Positions 38,401 through 50,139 are shown, counted from the stretch's first letter. The stretch: 64,000 nucleotides of DNA from Pardosa pseudoannulata (GCA_032207245.1 CM063498.1:91332848-91396847), one strand, 5' to 3'. Numbers and translations: made by a program. Notes: generated from the sequence alone by a model not told the origin.

Positions 38401-38844
38401 TGCCCCAAAAAATTAGAAAATTTGCTGACGAATCTCTTGCCAAATACTTTAATAGTTTAAACAAAGTCAAACATAATATTCATAAGTTTAAAAAAATTTA
38501 TAACTCTTCTAACGAAAAACACTTTTTTATTAATTATTTTTTTTAACTAGTGAAAATATTTTATTTCTAGCCCTCATTTCTTAATTTATTTTCTCTTTCA
38601 TCTTTGCTTTAGTTACAGATTAAAAAATATTATAGAGAATAATAATATTATTATTATTAATACTTTTAATTATCCCTTTTTTATCTTTTTCTCAGGAGTT
38701 AGGAGGCTTTCCATAGGAGATTTCTTAAATATTTTTTAGTTAATGTTTCTCGTTTTATATTCTTGTGTGAATATTTTTTTATTTGTTTTTTTGCTGTTAT
38801 TTAGCACACATGTACTTATTTTCTCATGTATTCTTCTCTTTATT
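35480..38844. other. Unassigned AT-rich DNA
   Basis: About 3.4 kb with no supportable gene. The stretch at 36580-37340 is A/T-homopolymer rich with an antisense 107-codon frame (36671-36994) of Lys/Phe-rich composition that I do not recognise. A second - strand frame at 37488-37691 is likewise unassigned. No SINE boxes were found. Confidence 0.5.
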
Positions 38845-38849
38845 GTTAC

Positions 38850-39892
38850 TGTCCGTGTAGTCCTCGTTTTTATTTGAGTATTTACCTGTGATCAAATGAC
38901 TAGTGGGAATTTATTTTGATTGCGCTGTGTAAAAGTATTTTAGTACTAAATTTAACCACAGGTTCTGAGAAACTACAGACATCAGATATGAAAATAAACA
39001 AAATAAAAAAGCTAAATTAACAGCATCCGAAACTAGCTTCATATAAAAACAGTAAATTTATTATAATATATATACACCTATGTACACACAAACTGATGCT
39101 AATTTTCATAAACTATGCTTTGTCAACATCTTCTAAATTAGTTCTGACAATAATTTTTTAATACTTAAATAATTATGTAAATATAAGAGAGAGGACCTAA
39201 TCTCAATTTCAAAATGTATGTAAAAGGGGGTACCTTTGGGGAGTGAAAATGGTGTGCCCGGAACACTGCTGGTTGATGGGTATCTATGGATTATTCGTCG
39301 GTCTGGTCAGGGGCTTCCTCCTGAGTGTTTGGGGTGCGGCCGTGCTATTTGATACAGGAACCCTTCCTGTCGGACTTGGCTGGACTCTCGAACTCGTTCC
39401 GTCGGACTCCTTTCTTCGTCTGGACTATCGAACGTCTTCTGTCGGACTCCTCTTTTCGTCTCGACTATCGAACACCTTCACCTTTTTTTATATTTTTCTT
39501 ATTTTATTAATTTCAACCTTATTCTCCCTTCCTTCTTATCGTCCAATCGTGATAGTTGTAAGAAAATCATTGGTCTGCTTAAACCCCGCCTTGAGACCGC
39601 CAACGTGAAAAACCTTATCCCTTCTAATTGGGCACTGTCCCTTAGGAACTCATAAATACTCCACAAAGGTACATTCTTATTTAATGTCAAGTACGGAGAC
39701 GGGATTCTAATCTGGGACTGGAATCAGAACCCCGTCCGAGACCATCGTACAAGACAACAGTATCCGTAAAATATAAATTTATGGTTCTCTGTCTTTTTAC
39801 AAAGATGTGATGAGGTCAGATTTAGATCCCGAGCATTTTAGTTCTAGTATGAATGAATTAATTATATTACTGATCTAAATCGCCTCATCACA
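38850..39892 (+). mobile_element. 1043-bp solo LTR with perfect target duplication, copy 1
   Basis: GTTAC at 38845-38849 and 39893-39897 bounds a segment starting TGTCCGTG and ending CATCACA. It is homologous across its length to 43280-44358, which has a different target duplication, so these are independent insertions of one LTR family. Shared landmarks are AACCACAGGTTCTGAGA, TATAAGAGAGAGGACCTAAT (a possible TATA region near 39182), GGTCTGGTCAGG, AACCTTATCCCTTC and GATGTGATGAGGTCAGATTT. The middle is GC-richer. The 121-codon frame at 39243-39608 lies wholly inside and matches no domain I know. No gag/pol is nearby. Confidence 0.9.
39382..39480 (+). repeat. ~39-bp minisatellite inside LTR copy 1
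   Basis: About two and a half units of CGTCTGGACTATCGAAC... with TCGGACTCCT..., tandemly repeated. The other LTR copy has a different, non-repeated arrangement at the equivalent place. Confidence 0.75.
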
Positions 39893-39897
39893 GTTAC

Positions 39898-40103
39898 TTA
39901 AAAATATTTTTATTATGTAGAGATTTTTAATTAAACAGGTGGTATCATACAACATTAATAATTTATACAGACTTTTTAATTAGTTTAGTTTTTACTTTCA
40001 ACAAAATAAAATTAAAAATAAAGAAACAATATATTTCTTTATCAAGTATATCGTTATTTATAATCTACATAATTATAATTTTACAAATATATTACTAATA
40101 ACT
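39898..40103. other. Unassigned AT-rich DNA
   Basis: Nothing recognised. Confidence 0.5.
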
Positions 40104-40375
40104 GAACTCCTCGGAGCTGCGGCAAACCTTGGAGGCTATGGCCAAACGTGACAGTCTCCGTTTTCTAAACCAAGGGCCCTGGGGTGCAGAGCATATGTCC
40201 CGGTTAGGTGGTCAACCTTGTGAGGAACGTCCAGTGTTTAGTTTCCAATCATGCTTGGTCCTCAGTTTGTCTACCCACTGCAGGGATGGGAGGCTGAATC
40301 AACCTTGAACAGCTCGAGAATCAAATTTCAGTCCTGTGGCTTGAGAGCTCGAAGCTCTACTTCAACGCCATTAAT
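40104..40375 (-). mobile_element. Possible SINE, third family
   Basis: A ~270-bp island of balanced GC in AT-rich DNA. On the - strand the start resembles a tRNA-like head (GGCGTTGAAGTAGAGC, then ACTGAAATTTGATTCTCG as a weak B box). Only one copy is in the window and no target duplication is visible. It could be another kind of element. Confidence 0.45.
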
Positions 40376-41594
40376 TATATAAATAAAGTCAAAGGAAATT
40401 GTAGAGCATTGTATTATGTAATTTCCAAAATTTTTAAAAGCTTATTTAGCACAAAAGAGAGAAATGAGCTTTTAAAAAAAATTCATCATTTTAGATTCAC
40501 TGCTAGTCATCAAGAAAATATTTAAGCCCTATCTTTTCGCAAACACTGCATTTAAAATCCTGAAAGGCATCTGTACTAACGTAATCTAATCTGTTCGGAA
40601 GTTCATCATTTTGTGGATAATAAATATTGTCGCCGGGCGAACAAAATAAATTCGCTCATCAGTATTCTAATGTCGACCGTTTCCCAAGACAATGAAATTA
40701 TTCGGAAGGTTTTGAATTCCCTGTTCAACACTTGTCTTTCTAAATGAGTTTTCAGAAGGCTTAATGGCTTCCTTGGCGGAAAATAGCCATTACTCTGAAT
40801 TTCATTGAGATGCCTTGTTTACAGTTATTCAAGACTGAAAAATCCTTAAATCATTTACCGAAATAAAGTTAAGCACGCATAGTTCGGGAGATCTACAAAT
40901 TAAATAGTTGGATATTTATGCCTCTGGATATTATTCTTTCTTATTTTGAATATTTTGTTTCAGCTAGAATTTTTCCCGTACAATCGTTTTTACTTCTATC
41001 TACGAAGTAAAGTCACTACTGTAACCACGAAATCTTTTGGTCCTCAGATTGCAAAGAAAATACATCGTATGTCTCTATGTACATATTGTGTACAGTGGAG
41101 TACCAAATTGATCTTATCGAAACTTTCTAAATCTTCAAAAATTTCTTTATGGAGACATTAATAAAAATTAAATAAATGTATATTGCATCCTTGTAAGAAC
41201 ACTTTGAATCGAAATTATAAGGCAAAAAATACATACTTGTACTTATGCATGTAAGTAAATTCTTGTGCTAACCCATCACTAAGGCATGCAGCAGCATGCA
41301 TACTAAAGACCAAATAACACGATAGTAACCACATTAGCTATTGAGCTACTGATAATCTACGAAAGTTCCATCATGGTCCGTGTTAATGTTGTCAAACCCG
41401 ATAATGAGCGAACACTAGAAAGTTAAGCTCGTCTATCAGGAAAAACTGAAGACCCAGATGACTTAGGTAAACCTCGGGTGCGTAAAACCCGTGTATACCT
41501 AAAGGAGGTATACCTCTGAGGTTGTCTCTGATTTAACACTACCAGTGGACATACTTATGCATGTAAAGAAAAATCGTACAATGTATTTCAATAT
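40376..41594. other. Unassigned DNA
   Basis: No supportable gene. The 71-codon frame at 40946-41161 has no recognisable features. The region around 41280-41520 is slightly GC-richer without tRNA boxes or terminal repeats. Confidence 0.5.
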
Positions 41595-41946
41595 TATTGT
41601 TGTTGTTGTTACTATGCCACTTGGATAAGCCAAGTACGTTAGCCAGAGGCAACTTGAATTAATGCAAAGGTATGCACCTTCCGTTTTTAAGAGCATTGCT
41701 AGGGGGAATGATCGCTTTGCTTAAAGTGGATCCTCGTAGTTTAAAAGCAGAGACCATTTCGAAGACCCCCAGGTTTGGCCTAACATCTCCAGATGTATCG
41801 TTGGATATATTGTGACGACGAACTTATTTTACGGGACCCAGATACCATAATGAACACGATGGATTTTTGACCGCCTTAAGTGTTGATCTCACTTCCTTCC
41901 GATTACGAGAGAGCTGCTTTTGCTGACTGAGCTAATGTGACTCTAC
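41595..41946 (-). mobile_element. SINE family B, copy 3
   Basis: On the - strand: tRNA-like head (TTAGCTCAGTCAGCAAAAGC near 41930, weak B box), body shared with 11772-12134, and an (AAC)n tail seen as the GTT repeats near 41597-41611. No convincing target duplication. Confidence 0.8.
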
Positions 41947-43269
41947 AGCAACTTTACCACTTAATATCACGCCGCCAAGTTTTTACATGCTGCCTTCAAT
42001 TTATCCCATCAAAAGCTCTCAAAACGCTTTAATATTTAATTGATTCTGAGCTAATATTGAAGATCATTTGGTCAAGGAAAGTCAGTTAATTTATCAGACA
42101 AATTTTGCTGGTAATCCTGACTATTGATTGCTACTCAGACTCAATATGATGAATTCACTTCATCATCATATTTCCTAGGATTGGAGAGTTAAAACATATT
42201 TACTTAGTTATACAAACGAATTTTGTTTGTAACAAGTGCACAAATTCCCGGAGTACCATGGGAAGGGTTGGACAAGCTATTAAAAGTAAATTGTCTCACA
42301 AGAAAAAACTTCCAAAGGGTCCGAAATTCGGAATTATCGAGGTCCGAGCAATTTAGAATTAGAGGCTTACTAAAATATATTTTTTGAAGCTTAAAATATA
42401 TTTTACGTCCTTAATATTGAGAAAGAATAATTGTAGTTTAAAACTCTTTGTACTCATGGATGAAATTATAAATAAAAAGCATTGGATCAATATCTAATTT
42501 AACCTGGTATTAAATTTTTTTGTCGATATTTTGCATGTTAATCTTTATACTTGCTTGATTTTTGTAACTCGGTTTACATAATTTATAACTCTTAAGCATT
42601 AGGATTGTTTATTATAAAACTTCAAGATAGTTTCTAAATTATAAAACGTGCTTCGTTTTGAGTTTTAAACTCCATTAATATTTAATGGGTAAACAATGAA
42701 AGTCCCATGTTATCAAAGAAAAGTGACGATAGAAACTTTTTTCTGAATAATTGGGTTTGGATTACTGAAAGCTTTTTTACTTGTAGGCGTGTGATAGAAA
42801 ATACGTGAGAAATCTTTAGAAAGAAGTATTTTTAGACGGATAAATATAAATTATTTAAAACTGATATGAATTTGTAATAAGAGTTTCTACTTTATACTGC
42901 ATTTATTAATTGATCTTTATATGCATAATGAGTTACTTTCAGGGAGTACTAAAATTAAGTTTTTACTTTCATTATTTGCTCGATTAAGATTTAAAATAAA
43001 AAAATATTTTAAATGTAAATGAAGCTACACAGCTATATTTTGGATGAAATATTTGCATTAATATTCTATTAATGAGTCAAAGCAGAAAAAAAATGTGTTT
43101 TCGTTTAAGTTTCGATTTTAAATTCAGTTTGATAACTTATTCTATAATAGTTTAAAAACTTTAAATTTGTCTTGGATTGTGAATGTCATTTTATACACGT
43201 GGCTTATCAAAAAGGAAAAATGTTGATAACTATCTCAAAAACGAAATTACTATAAATTATAACAGGTCT
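41947..43269. other. Unassigned AT-rich DNA
   Basis: No gene or recognisable repeat. Confidence 0.5.
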
Positions 43270-43279
43270 TTAAACCCTT

Positions 43280-44358
43280 TGTCGTGTAACTCTCGTTTAT
43301 ATTTGGGTATTTGGGGTCAAATGTATAGTGGTATTTATTTTGGTTGCGTTGTGTAAAAATATTTAATTACTAAATTCAACCACAGGTTCTGAGAGACTAC
43401 AGACATAAAATAAGAAAATAAACTAAAAGATAAATTAAAAGCAACTGAAACCAGCTTAAAATAAAAAAAATAAATTTATTATAATGATATATATACATTT
43501 ATATGCACACAATCTGATTCTATCTCCATAAAATTTACTTTATCAACACTTTCAAATTAGGTGCCACACTAATTTAGGACTGACAATAATTTTCCAACCA
43601 TTAGGTAAATATATATATAAGAGAGAGGACCTAATCTGAATTTCAAATATATGTAATAAGGGGTACCTTTGTGGGTAAGTATGGTGTGCCAGGAACAGTG
43701 CTGGTTGAGAGCTAATCAGGATTGGGTATGTGTGGATCTTCCGTCGGTCTGGTCAGGAGCTTCCTTCTGAGGTGCATGCGTAATATTAGACACAAGAACA
43801 CTGCTGGTGGCTGCAAGAGGTTCTAAACGTTTCCAGAGTCTCTGTCGAACTCAAGGCTATTCTTCTTGGACTCCCGAAGTTTCACTGTCACAGTCGTCTC
43901 CTCCGACTTCTGACCTCTCTGCTCTCCTTGATTTGACCCCACTCTCAAACATCTCTTTACTTTTTCGACTTTTCTTATTTTATATTAATGTCATCTTTGT
44001 CCCCTCTTCCTTCTTTTCGTCCAAACGGGAGAGTTGTAAAAATCTAATTGGTCTCCTTAACCCAGCCTTGAAACCGCCAACGTGGAAAAACCTTATCCCT
44101 TCAAATTGGCGCTGTCCCTTAGGGACTCATAAATAACTCCACAAAGGTATATTCTTATTTAGTGTCATGTACGGAGACGTGGTTCTAATCTGGGACTGGG
44201 ATCAGAACCCCGCCCAAGAATACCACACAAGACGAAAACCGTTGATATTGTCCTCTCCCTTTTACAAAAGATGTGATGAGGTCAGATTTAGATCCCAAGC
44301 ATTTTACTTCTCGTATGAATTAATCAATTATATTACTGATCTAAATCACCTCATTACA
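43280..44358 (+). mobile_element. 1079-bp solo LTR with perfect target duplication, copy 2
   Basis: CCCTT at 43275-43279 and 44359-44363 bounds a segment starting TGTCGTGTAAC and ending CATTACA. It is a full-length homologue of 38850-39892. A TATATAAGAGAGAGG block lies near 43610. The 109-codon frame at 43807-44136 corresponds in part to a frame in copy 1 (shared Leu-Asn-Pro-Ala-Leu-...-Pro-Pro-Thr near the end), but indels between copies break it, so it is not evidence of a protein. No internal coding region lies nearby. Confidence 0.9.
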
Positions 44359-44687
44359 CCCTTAATTCACAGTTTTTTTTAAGGCCGGCCAAAAATGAAT
44401 CATTTTTTAATGTAAAAAACATAATTTAGAACGTTGAGTTTAGAAAAAAAATATATATTTTTAATACTTGAATAAGTAAGTGTTATAGCTTATAATCCCA
44501 TGTAAATGATAAATATCAATAAAACGATTGTTTTTTTTGCTTTTTCATTATTATTTTAAAGTCTCGATTGCAATAGAGTGTGAAAAACTATAGTAATATA
44601 AAGCACAATGCCGTTCGAATTATCTCGAGTGTGCACAGTTTGGCCAGTTTAGAGAGCTCGAGTTAACTCGAGCGTGCACGTTAAGGG
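44359..44687. mobile_element. Possible TTAA-flanked MITE, split by the LTR at its left end
   Basis: TTAA at 44688-44691 follows ...CACGTTAAGGG. On the other side, removing the LTR joins TTAAA at 43270-43274 to CCCTTAATTCAC. The ends CCCTTAA...(left) and CCCTTAACGTGC (right, reversed) match for seven bases. The right end carries a self-complementary GAGCTCGAGTTAACTCGAGC-like segment, and AAGGCCGGCC lies near the left. Weakly supported. Confidence 0.4.
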
Positions 44688-44869
44688 TTAAACAGTGATA
44701 ATCGACTGATTTATTTTTTATTTTACAAATGCCGAACAATTAGCGCCTAAGCCATTAGTTCCATGGATCACCAATGTATTTTAACAATGTCCTCATACTG
44801 AGAAAGTGCAACACAATTATTTAAAGGTCCAAAAGTCACTGGAGGACTAGATGCACACGAAATATTAAA

Positions 44870-45955
44870 ACTTGTTATATTTTCAAATATGTAAATAGCC
44901 AAGGTCAAACAAACATTGGAAGTATTCCTTATTAGTTTCCTCGACTGCCGTTGTAACATGTGCAACTATTTTATATTTCGAATTATAACCAGTTTATAGT
45001 GTCTAGTTTTAAATCTTTGATAGTAGTATGATGTTTCTAATCTTGTAATAGGTTTTAGTTTTCCAATATGTTCTCTTTCAATAGGAACTCTTTCATAACC
45101 TCAGGGGCAAGGTTCCATTGGAGTCTCCCCCACACAGTACCAAAATCTCTAAATTCTGTTGGACCTTAATAGGTCAAAAACGGTTTCGTCTGTGGGATTT
45201 TCTGTTTCTTTAGAACATGGAGTATGGGAACTGAGCTCCTCCTTTTAAACCCAATACTCCACTTTGTGTTAGGGAATTTAGAATTTCATGATCCATAGCA
45301 TGTTTTCTTAGGTCCTTATTGTCTTAAGTATAAAAATTCAAGCTAGTTAAGCTATTATTTAAGCCTTTGAAGGTGAACACGGTAGACAGGACTTGAACCA
45401 AACGTCCTACACCTAAATCCTCAGATAATCAGCAAGCCGCTGCTTTTACAAACAAAAATATTTGAGTAGAAATAGTATGTAAGAGAAGCTGTCATACACA
45501 ATGTACAAATAAAATTAAATTAATATGTTAGTTATTATTAGTTCATATTAAGTTAATAAAATTAATTAGTTAGTATAAATACACCTGTTATCCTTTATAT
45601 TTTGTCTTCTATATCAGCAATCGCTAGTGATGAACAACTTATTGTAAACTGCAACACAGAAAAAAATTCATTAATATTCAGATTAAAAATTAAAAGTAAC
45701 AGAACTTATGGGAATTATGCTTTTTATTATTTTCTAATCTTAGGTACTATTTATTTGCGAAATAAATGGTACTTAAGATCTCAATTAGGTCGATCTGACT
45801 TTCGACCTAAGTATCAAAGCTATATTTCTGTCATCTTTGTCACTATCTCATTTTTAACTTTCTATAAAAAAAATGAACACCCATAACTGAGTGAGAAAGC
45901 ACTGAATATTTTAATTAAATTTTCAACAACATATTTGCACCAAAAAACATTTTCA
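44870..45955. repeat. Composite dispersed repeat, copy B (LINE core deleted)
   Basis: Same family and orientation as 33170-34900. The left part (ATGTAAATAGCCAAGGTCAA near 44890) and right part match. At 45170 the sequence jumps from CTAAATTCTGTTGGACC directly to AATAGGTCAAAAACGG, removing about 595 bp that in copy A hold the LINE RNase H/C-terminal region. The 94-codon frame at 45602-45886 is not conserved in copy A. Confidence 0.85.
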
Positions 45956-45974
45956 TTTTCAACCACAGTCCGGT

Positions 45975-46060
45975 GAATCCACCACCCCCAACTCTGTAGA
46001 GATAGTCTTCTAAACAGTCATGTCCTGTGAGACCCTAAAAAAGCCATATGGGGGAGTACG
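45975..46060 (-). pseudogene. LINE ORF2 C-terminal fragment
   Basis: On the - strand a short frame reads MAFL, then after a one-base shift GLTGHDCLEDYLYRVG, the conserved LTGHD.L..HL.R.G segment near the end of Jockey/R1-type ORF2 proteins. The continuation is lost. It is distinct in sequence from the fragment at 33.5-34.2 kb. Confidence 0.6.
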
Positions 46061-46089
46061 CGACACTCAAAACATAACGGGTTAGTACC

Positions 46090-46442
46090 TGAAAGAGAAA
46101 TCCACAGAAATGACAATAAAAATTTATAGTATTTGATAAGGTGGTGAGGTACAGTAAAGTAAGTGTTGTGACCATAATCTCTTTCTTTAGTAGTTAAAGG
46201 TTAAATTAAAAAAAAGCCTAAATATACCAGAAGTAGATTTTTGACTAAAGTAGGTTCAAGTTCTTTATATAAAGATCATTTTTGAGCAAAGAATTTACAG
46301 TATTTAGTATTTTAAATACTTGATACCTTTTTTGCCAATAAATTTCTTTTACGTTTTGAATTATTTTTATTATCTATGCTTGATATTATGCTTTCTAACA
46401 TTCGAAAAAAAAGGATTTTTTTCAATTTGATATTGTTAAAAT
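46090..46442. other. Unassigned AT-rich DNA
   Basis: Nothing recognised between the LINE fragment and the next SINE. Confidence 0.5.
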
Positions 46443-46455
46443 AAAAGAGGTTAAA

Positions 46456-46614
46456 GCCGAACGATGGCCGAATGGTAGAGCGCTGCTCTTCGGAACCGGA
46501 GTTCGCGGGTTCGAATCCCGCTGCTGGCATGGATGTTTGTAGCTGTTCGGAATCGGCTTTAAACTGTAGGTCCCGGTCTCATTATCCCTCATGTGCAAAA
46601 CAGTAGATCAACCA
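46456..46614 (+). mobile_element. SINE family A, copy with perfect 13-bp duplication
   Basis: AAAAGAGGTTAAA at 46443-46455 and 46615-46627. The head has A-box-like TGGCCGAATGGTAGAGC and B-box-like GGGTTCGAATCCC, both close to tRNA consensus. The body is shared with the other copies; the tail is shortened. Perfect duplication and well-kept boxes suggest one of the youngest SINEs here. The antisense frame MPAAGFEPANSGSEEQRS (46470-46530) is the kind of peptide that family A SINE fragments yield by chance. Confidence 0.92.
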
Positions 46615-46639
46615 AAAAGAGGTTAAATCTATTTTGGGG

Positions 46640-46915
46640 AGTTCATATTAGTTGGAACCTTTCGGCAATTTTAAGGATTTTAATCTTAAGGATTAGTCTT
46701 AATCTTAAGGATTTAATTTAAATTAAATTTGGCTTTTCGCAAACTTATGTCTTAAAGTAAAAAAACACAATAGACATTAAAAAAAGAAAGGAGAAGTTAC
46801 TATTCAATTAATAGAATTTATAGAGATATTAAGATTTAATTAAAAAAATAATTAATAGAAGCCAACTGACTGAACATTTAAAATGATAAAAATTAAAAAA
46901 GAAAGGAGAAAACAA
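46640..46915. other. Unassigned AT-rich DNA
   Basis: Includes a short imperfect repeat of TTAATCTTAAGGATT at 46665-46710. Otherwise nothing recognised. Confidence 0.5.
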
Positions 46916-46919
46916 AAAT

Positions 46920-47500
46920 TATCAGTTATAGTGACTGCGAACTAAAAGTACGGAGGACGTAGCTCCGGGTTCCTTTTCTTTTCGTGAGCTCCAGGTATCT
47001 CTTCTGCATCCATCCTGGCTGCTGGGCATCAAGTCTGCAAGTGTGTCTTTCTCATCAACATTCCTTTCGCCTCGGCACGGTGGTAAATCGCCAAGCGCAG
47101 CAGTAAAAACAAGCCAATGTGTGGAGTGGGGATATGTCATATCATAAAAGAGCAAATTTATTAAACTATAGCAGTGCAGCGCTCGCCAAGGAGAACGCCA
47201 AGTGACGCTCTTGGTATGCGTGATGTCATCTTGGACACGTGTGATTGAAAATCCTGAGCGGTTTATGTGGTTATTATTAAGAAAAGTAACTTTTTGTCTC
47301 ACCAACGTAATAATTGGGTACTTGGCAGGGAAGATGCGAACAGGGTACTTTTTGCTTAAGCTTCATAGAATTAAAGGAAACTAAATGGAACGTTATAACA
47401 GGCCATTGTAGTCTTTCTCAGAAAACTAGGAACAGCTCTCTCTTCCCACCAAAATCCTCCCTCTCTTATTTGTCACGCGTTGAACCATATCTTGTTAAAG
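46920..47500 (-). other. GC-enriched unclassified segment with a 127-codon frame
   Basis: Base composition is clearly less AT-rich than the surroundings. On the - strand a frame of 127 codons (46922-47305) runs through, with Arg/Lys/Glu-rich residues near its end, but I recognise no domain. An AATAAA on the - strand near 47155 suggests a retroelement terminus or leader, yet I could not define LTR ends or a target duplication. The frame may be fortuitous. Confidence 0.35.
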
Positions 47501-49320
47501 AGTTTTCTTAAGAATCAGATTAACAAACAATTTAGTTTTATGAAATGAAAGAGGGCCGTTCAGATATTGACATATTAAGGCTTCCTTTATATCCGGTACA
47601 TCTGCCCTGGAAATCGACTGATTACACATTCAAGTATTTAACAAAAGAAAAAATTACTAGCTACCAAGTTGATTGTTTGGGAGCACTACAATCTACATTT
47701 TGGGAAAATAGTGTTCAAATGACCCCTGTTTTGTGACAATTTTACTGTTTAAATTTCGAGAGGTTTACAGATTTCCCTTAAATAAGTGAAGGATTTTTAT
47801 GTAGGCAAAATTTGTTTTGCAGTTGCATTTCCTTACAAGGCCAGTGTTTCCTTAATATCTTTTCAGTATTTTATGAGATAAGTATTAATTTTACCTTCGT
47901 GACAATTTAATGGCTGTGCTCGGAAATTAGCTTGTCATGATGTCATCTCGTGGCTATTAGATAATAAAATGTTGCAACTTTTAATTAAAATGGATCGCAA
48001 TATCTCAATTTTAATCCCCTTCTCTCACATAATCTGATATTTTGATTTCACCCTTTATTAATTTTAGTGACCTACTTTATCACAATTCTCCCAAGACAGG
48101 AAAGGAAAGTTTTTATTTTAAGTTTATAAGTTATTCTTCCATATAAAGAACTAAAAAATGTTTAGCATCACAAACCTTTTCAATAAACAAATTTTTCATT
48201 TTGGGAATGTAAAGTATATAATTTTAATGAATTTGAACGTGAAGTGTTTTACTGAAAATAATCTTTTCTTTAAAAAAATCTTATAGGACTTCCCTTTGAT
48301 TTTTTTGTACGCTTACTGAATAATATAAATTTTTAAAATTTTGATTGTTGGATGCAACATTGTAATTATCATTTTCAACCTTCTACAAAAATTCAAATTT
48401 AGTTCTTTTCTCAAATCATCTGAGGAAAGCTTAAGTACTGTCATCTGACTGTGACTGGTAGCGTTAATCCATTAACAGCAATAAAAATGCATTGCTCCAA
48501 CTGTTTAAAAATTATTTTTTCATCTGCGTGTGATACGTCATCTTTTGTGTCGATGTGTGATATATTTTGTATTGACCAGCAACGTTAATTTCCGTTATAT
48601 TGAAATTCTGCTTTATACAGAGTGTAAATTGCAATAAAAAAGAGGTGAACAACTAGATATTATCCATTAGTCTGCTACAATGAAGGGAATCTATTCTATG
48701 AATAAAATTATAACTATTTGCATCTCCTGATACGCAATAAATTATAATACTAAATAATCATTGAATGGTATAGCAGAAGATTTCGAGGCTGTACTTCGAT
48801 ACGAATTCCACTGCTTTCGAAAACATTTAGAATGGGCTCTAATTGTGGTATTTTAAACCGCACTTAACATGCACTTTGGATTTGTTGAGGTTCTGCAGTT
48901 CATTTTTTCAAACGTGATTTCTAATACCAGTCTAATAAAAAAACGGAATAAATTAAAAGCTCGAGTAACGCCGTGTGTTTTAGATAACTAGTAATAAAGT
49001 TAACCAAGAAAAAATCAAAGATATTTTGAAGTAATCTTAAAAATAGTTTAAAATTAATACACAAGTTACATTTAAAAAATATTGAACAATTTTAAAAGCT
49101 TGAATTTGAAAAAGAAAAATGTTATCTTACTTTCTAAAATCATTTAAAGGGGGTTCATTTAGTTCGGCTCCAATGTATGTGAACAATGTTTTGAACTTTA
49201 AATGAATAAATTTCAAAATTTCTTTGTACTGCTTACTTTCAACCCTTTGTTCACCGTGTTTCAGAGCTGCAAAACTGGTGTGATTTACAAAATTAGCTTT
49301 AAAAGATGGTTTTGTTTATT
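47501..49320. other. Unassigned AT-rich DNA
   Basis: No supportable gene. About 48590-48700 resembles the decayed repeats at 27290-27660. Confidence 0.5.
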
Positions 49321-49324
49321 GTTG

Positions 49325-49712
49325 TTAACCTATTACACCGAACCGTGGTAGATCTGTTGGAAAGCCAACGATATCGCAGTTGGAAGGTAGTGGGTTCGAG
49401 TTTCGACCAGACCTAAGATCCACCGTGTACGTAAATGGTGACTGGGGCATGTAAAATATATTCGTGGTTACTATGTCCTATAAGTCCTAGAACAAGACCT
49501 CTGTGGGTTGTACGCCAAACCAGGGTAGGGGTAGCTTCTGTTTGGTCTGTGCTTCCAAATTACGAGGAACCCACTTGAGCTCAGATTTCCTTTCAACCTA
49601 GGAGTGCTCGTCAAACGGTATTCGCACCCCTTCACCTTAATTTGTGTGGCCTTTTGCCCAGATGCTTGGGTTCTCTGAGTGCCATTGACAACAGCAACAA
49701 CAACAATCCTGC
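49325..49712 (+). mobile_element. SINE family B, copy 4
   Basis: tRNA-like head (CCGTGGTAGATCTGTTGG, then AGTGGGTTCGAGTTTCGAC with a good B box), a body with GACTGGGGCATGTAAAATAT and ATTACGAGGAACCCACTTGA blocks shared with the family, and an extended 3' end finishing in an (ACA)n/(CAA)n tail near 49690-49710. Confidence 0.85.
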
Positions 49713-49861
49713 AACCATGCCATTATCCCAATGTACTACTAGAATTTCTGTCAAGTGATGATGTTAAGTTTAGATTCCGTTATAAAGTTTCATTCCTTAT
49801 TTTATCAGATGTACATAATCATTCCCGAAATAAATTTTTAATTTATTAAATTAAAATGTTT

Positions 49862-50135
49862 GTAGACTCCAGAAGTATATTTCTCACAAAGGTAGTTCAT
49901 AATTTTTGTAGACACCAGAAGTATATTTCTCACAAACGTAGTTCAAATTTTTTGTAGACACCAAAAGTATATTTCTCACAAAGGTGGTTCAAAATTTTTG
50001 TAGACACAGAAGTATATTTCTCACAAAGGTGGTTCAAAATTTTTGTAGACACAGAAGTATATATCTCACAAAGATAGTTCAAAATTTTTGTAGACACCAG
50101 AGGTATATTTCTCACAAAGGTAGTTCAAAAATTTT
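49862..50135. repeat. 45-46-bp tandem repeat, six units
   Basis: GTAGAC starts near 49862, 49908, 49954, 50000, 50045 and 50090. Units read GTAGACACCAGAAGTATATT, then TCTCACAAAGGTAGTTC and a T-run. Because units are 45 or 46 bp, a 61-codon repeated - strand frame arises by chance. Confidence 0.95.
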
Positions 50136-50139
50136 TAAG

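Noticed and set aside
39243..39608. 121-codon frame as a host gene
   Set aside because: It is entirely inside a solo LTR bounded by a target duplication and is disrupted by indels in the other LTR copy.
38850..44363. Direct segmental duplication covering both LTRs
   Set aside because: The two copies have different target duplications and unrelated flanks, so they are independent insertions.
46470..46530. Genuine tRNA gene at the well-preserved A/B boxes
   Set aside because: The boxes belong to SINE family A with a shared non-tRNA body, tail and 13-bp target duplication. The acceptor stem does not close.
49930..50115. Repeat protein on the - strand
   Set aside because: The repeat is a 45/46-bp DNA tandem repeat; phase is kept only across some units and no start context or homologous domain is seen.
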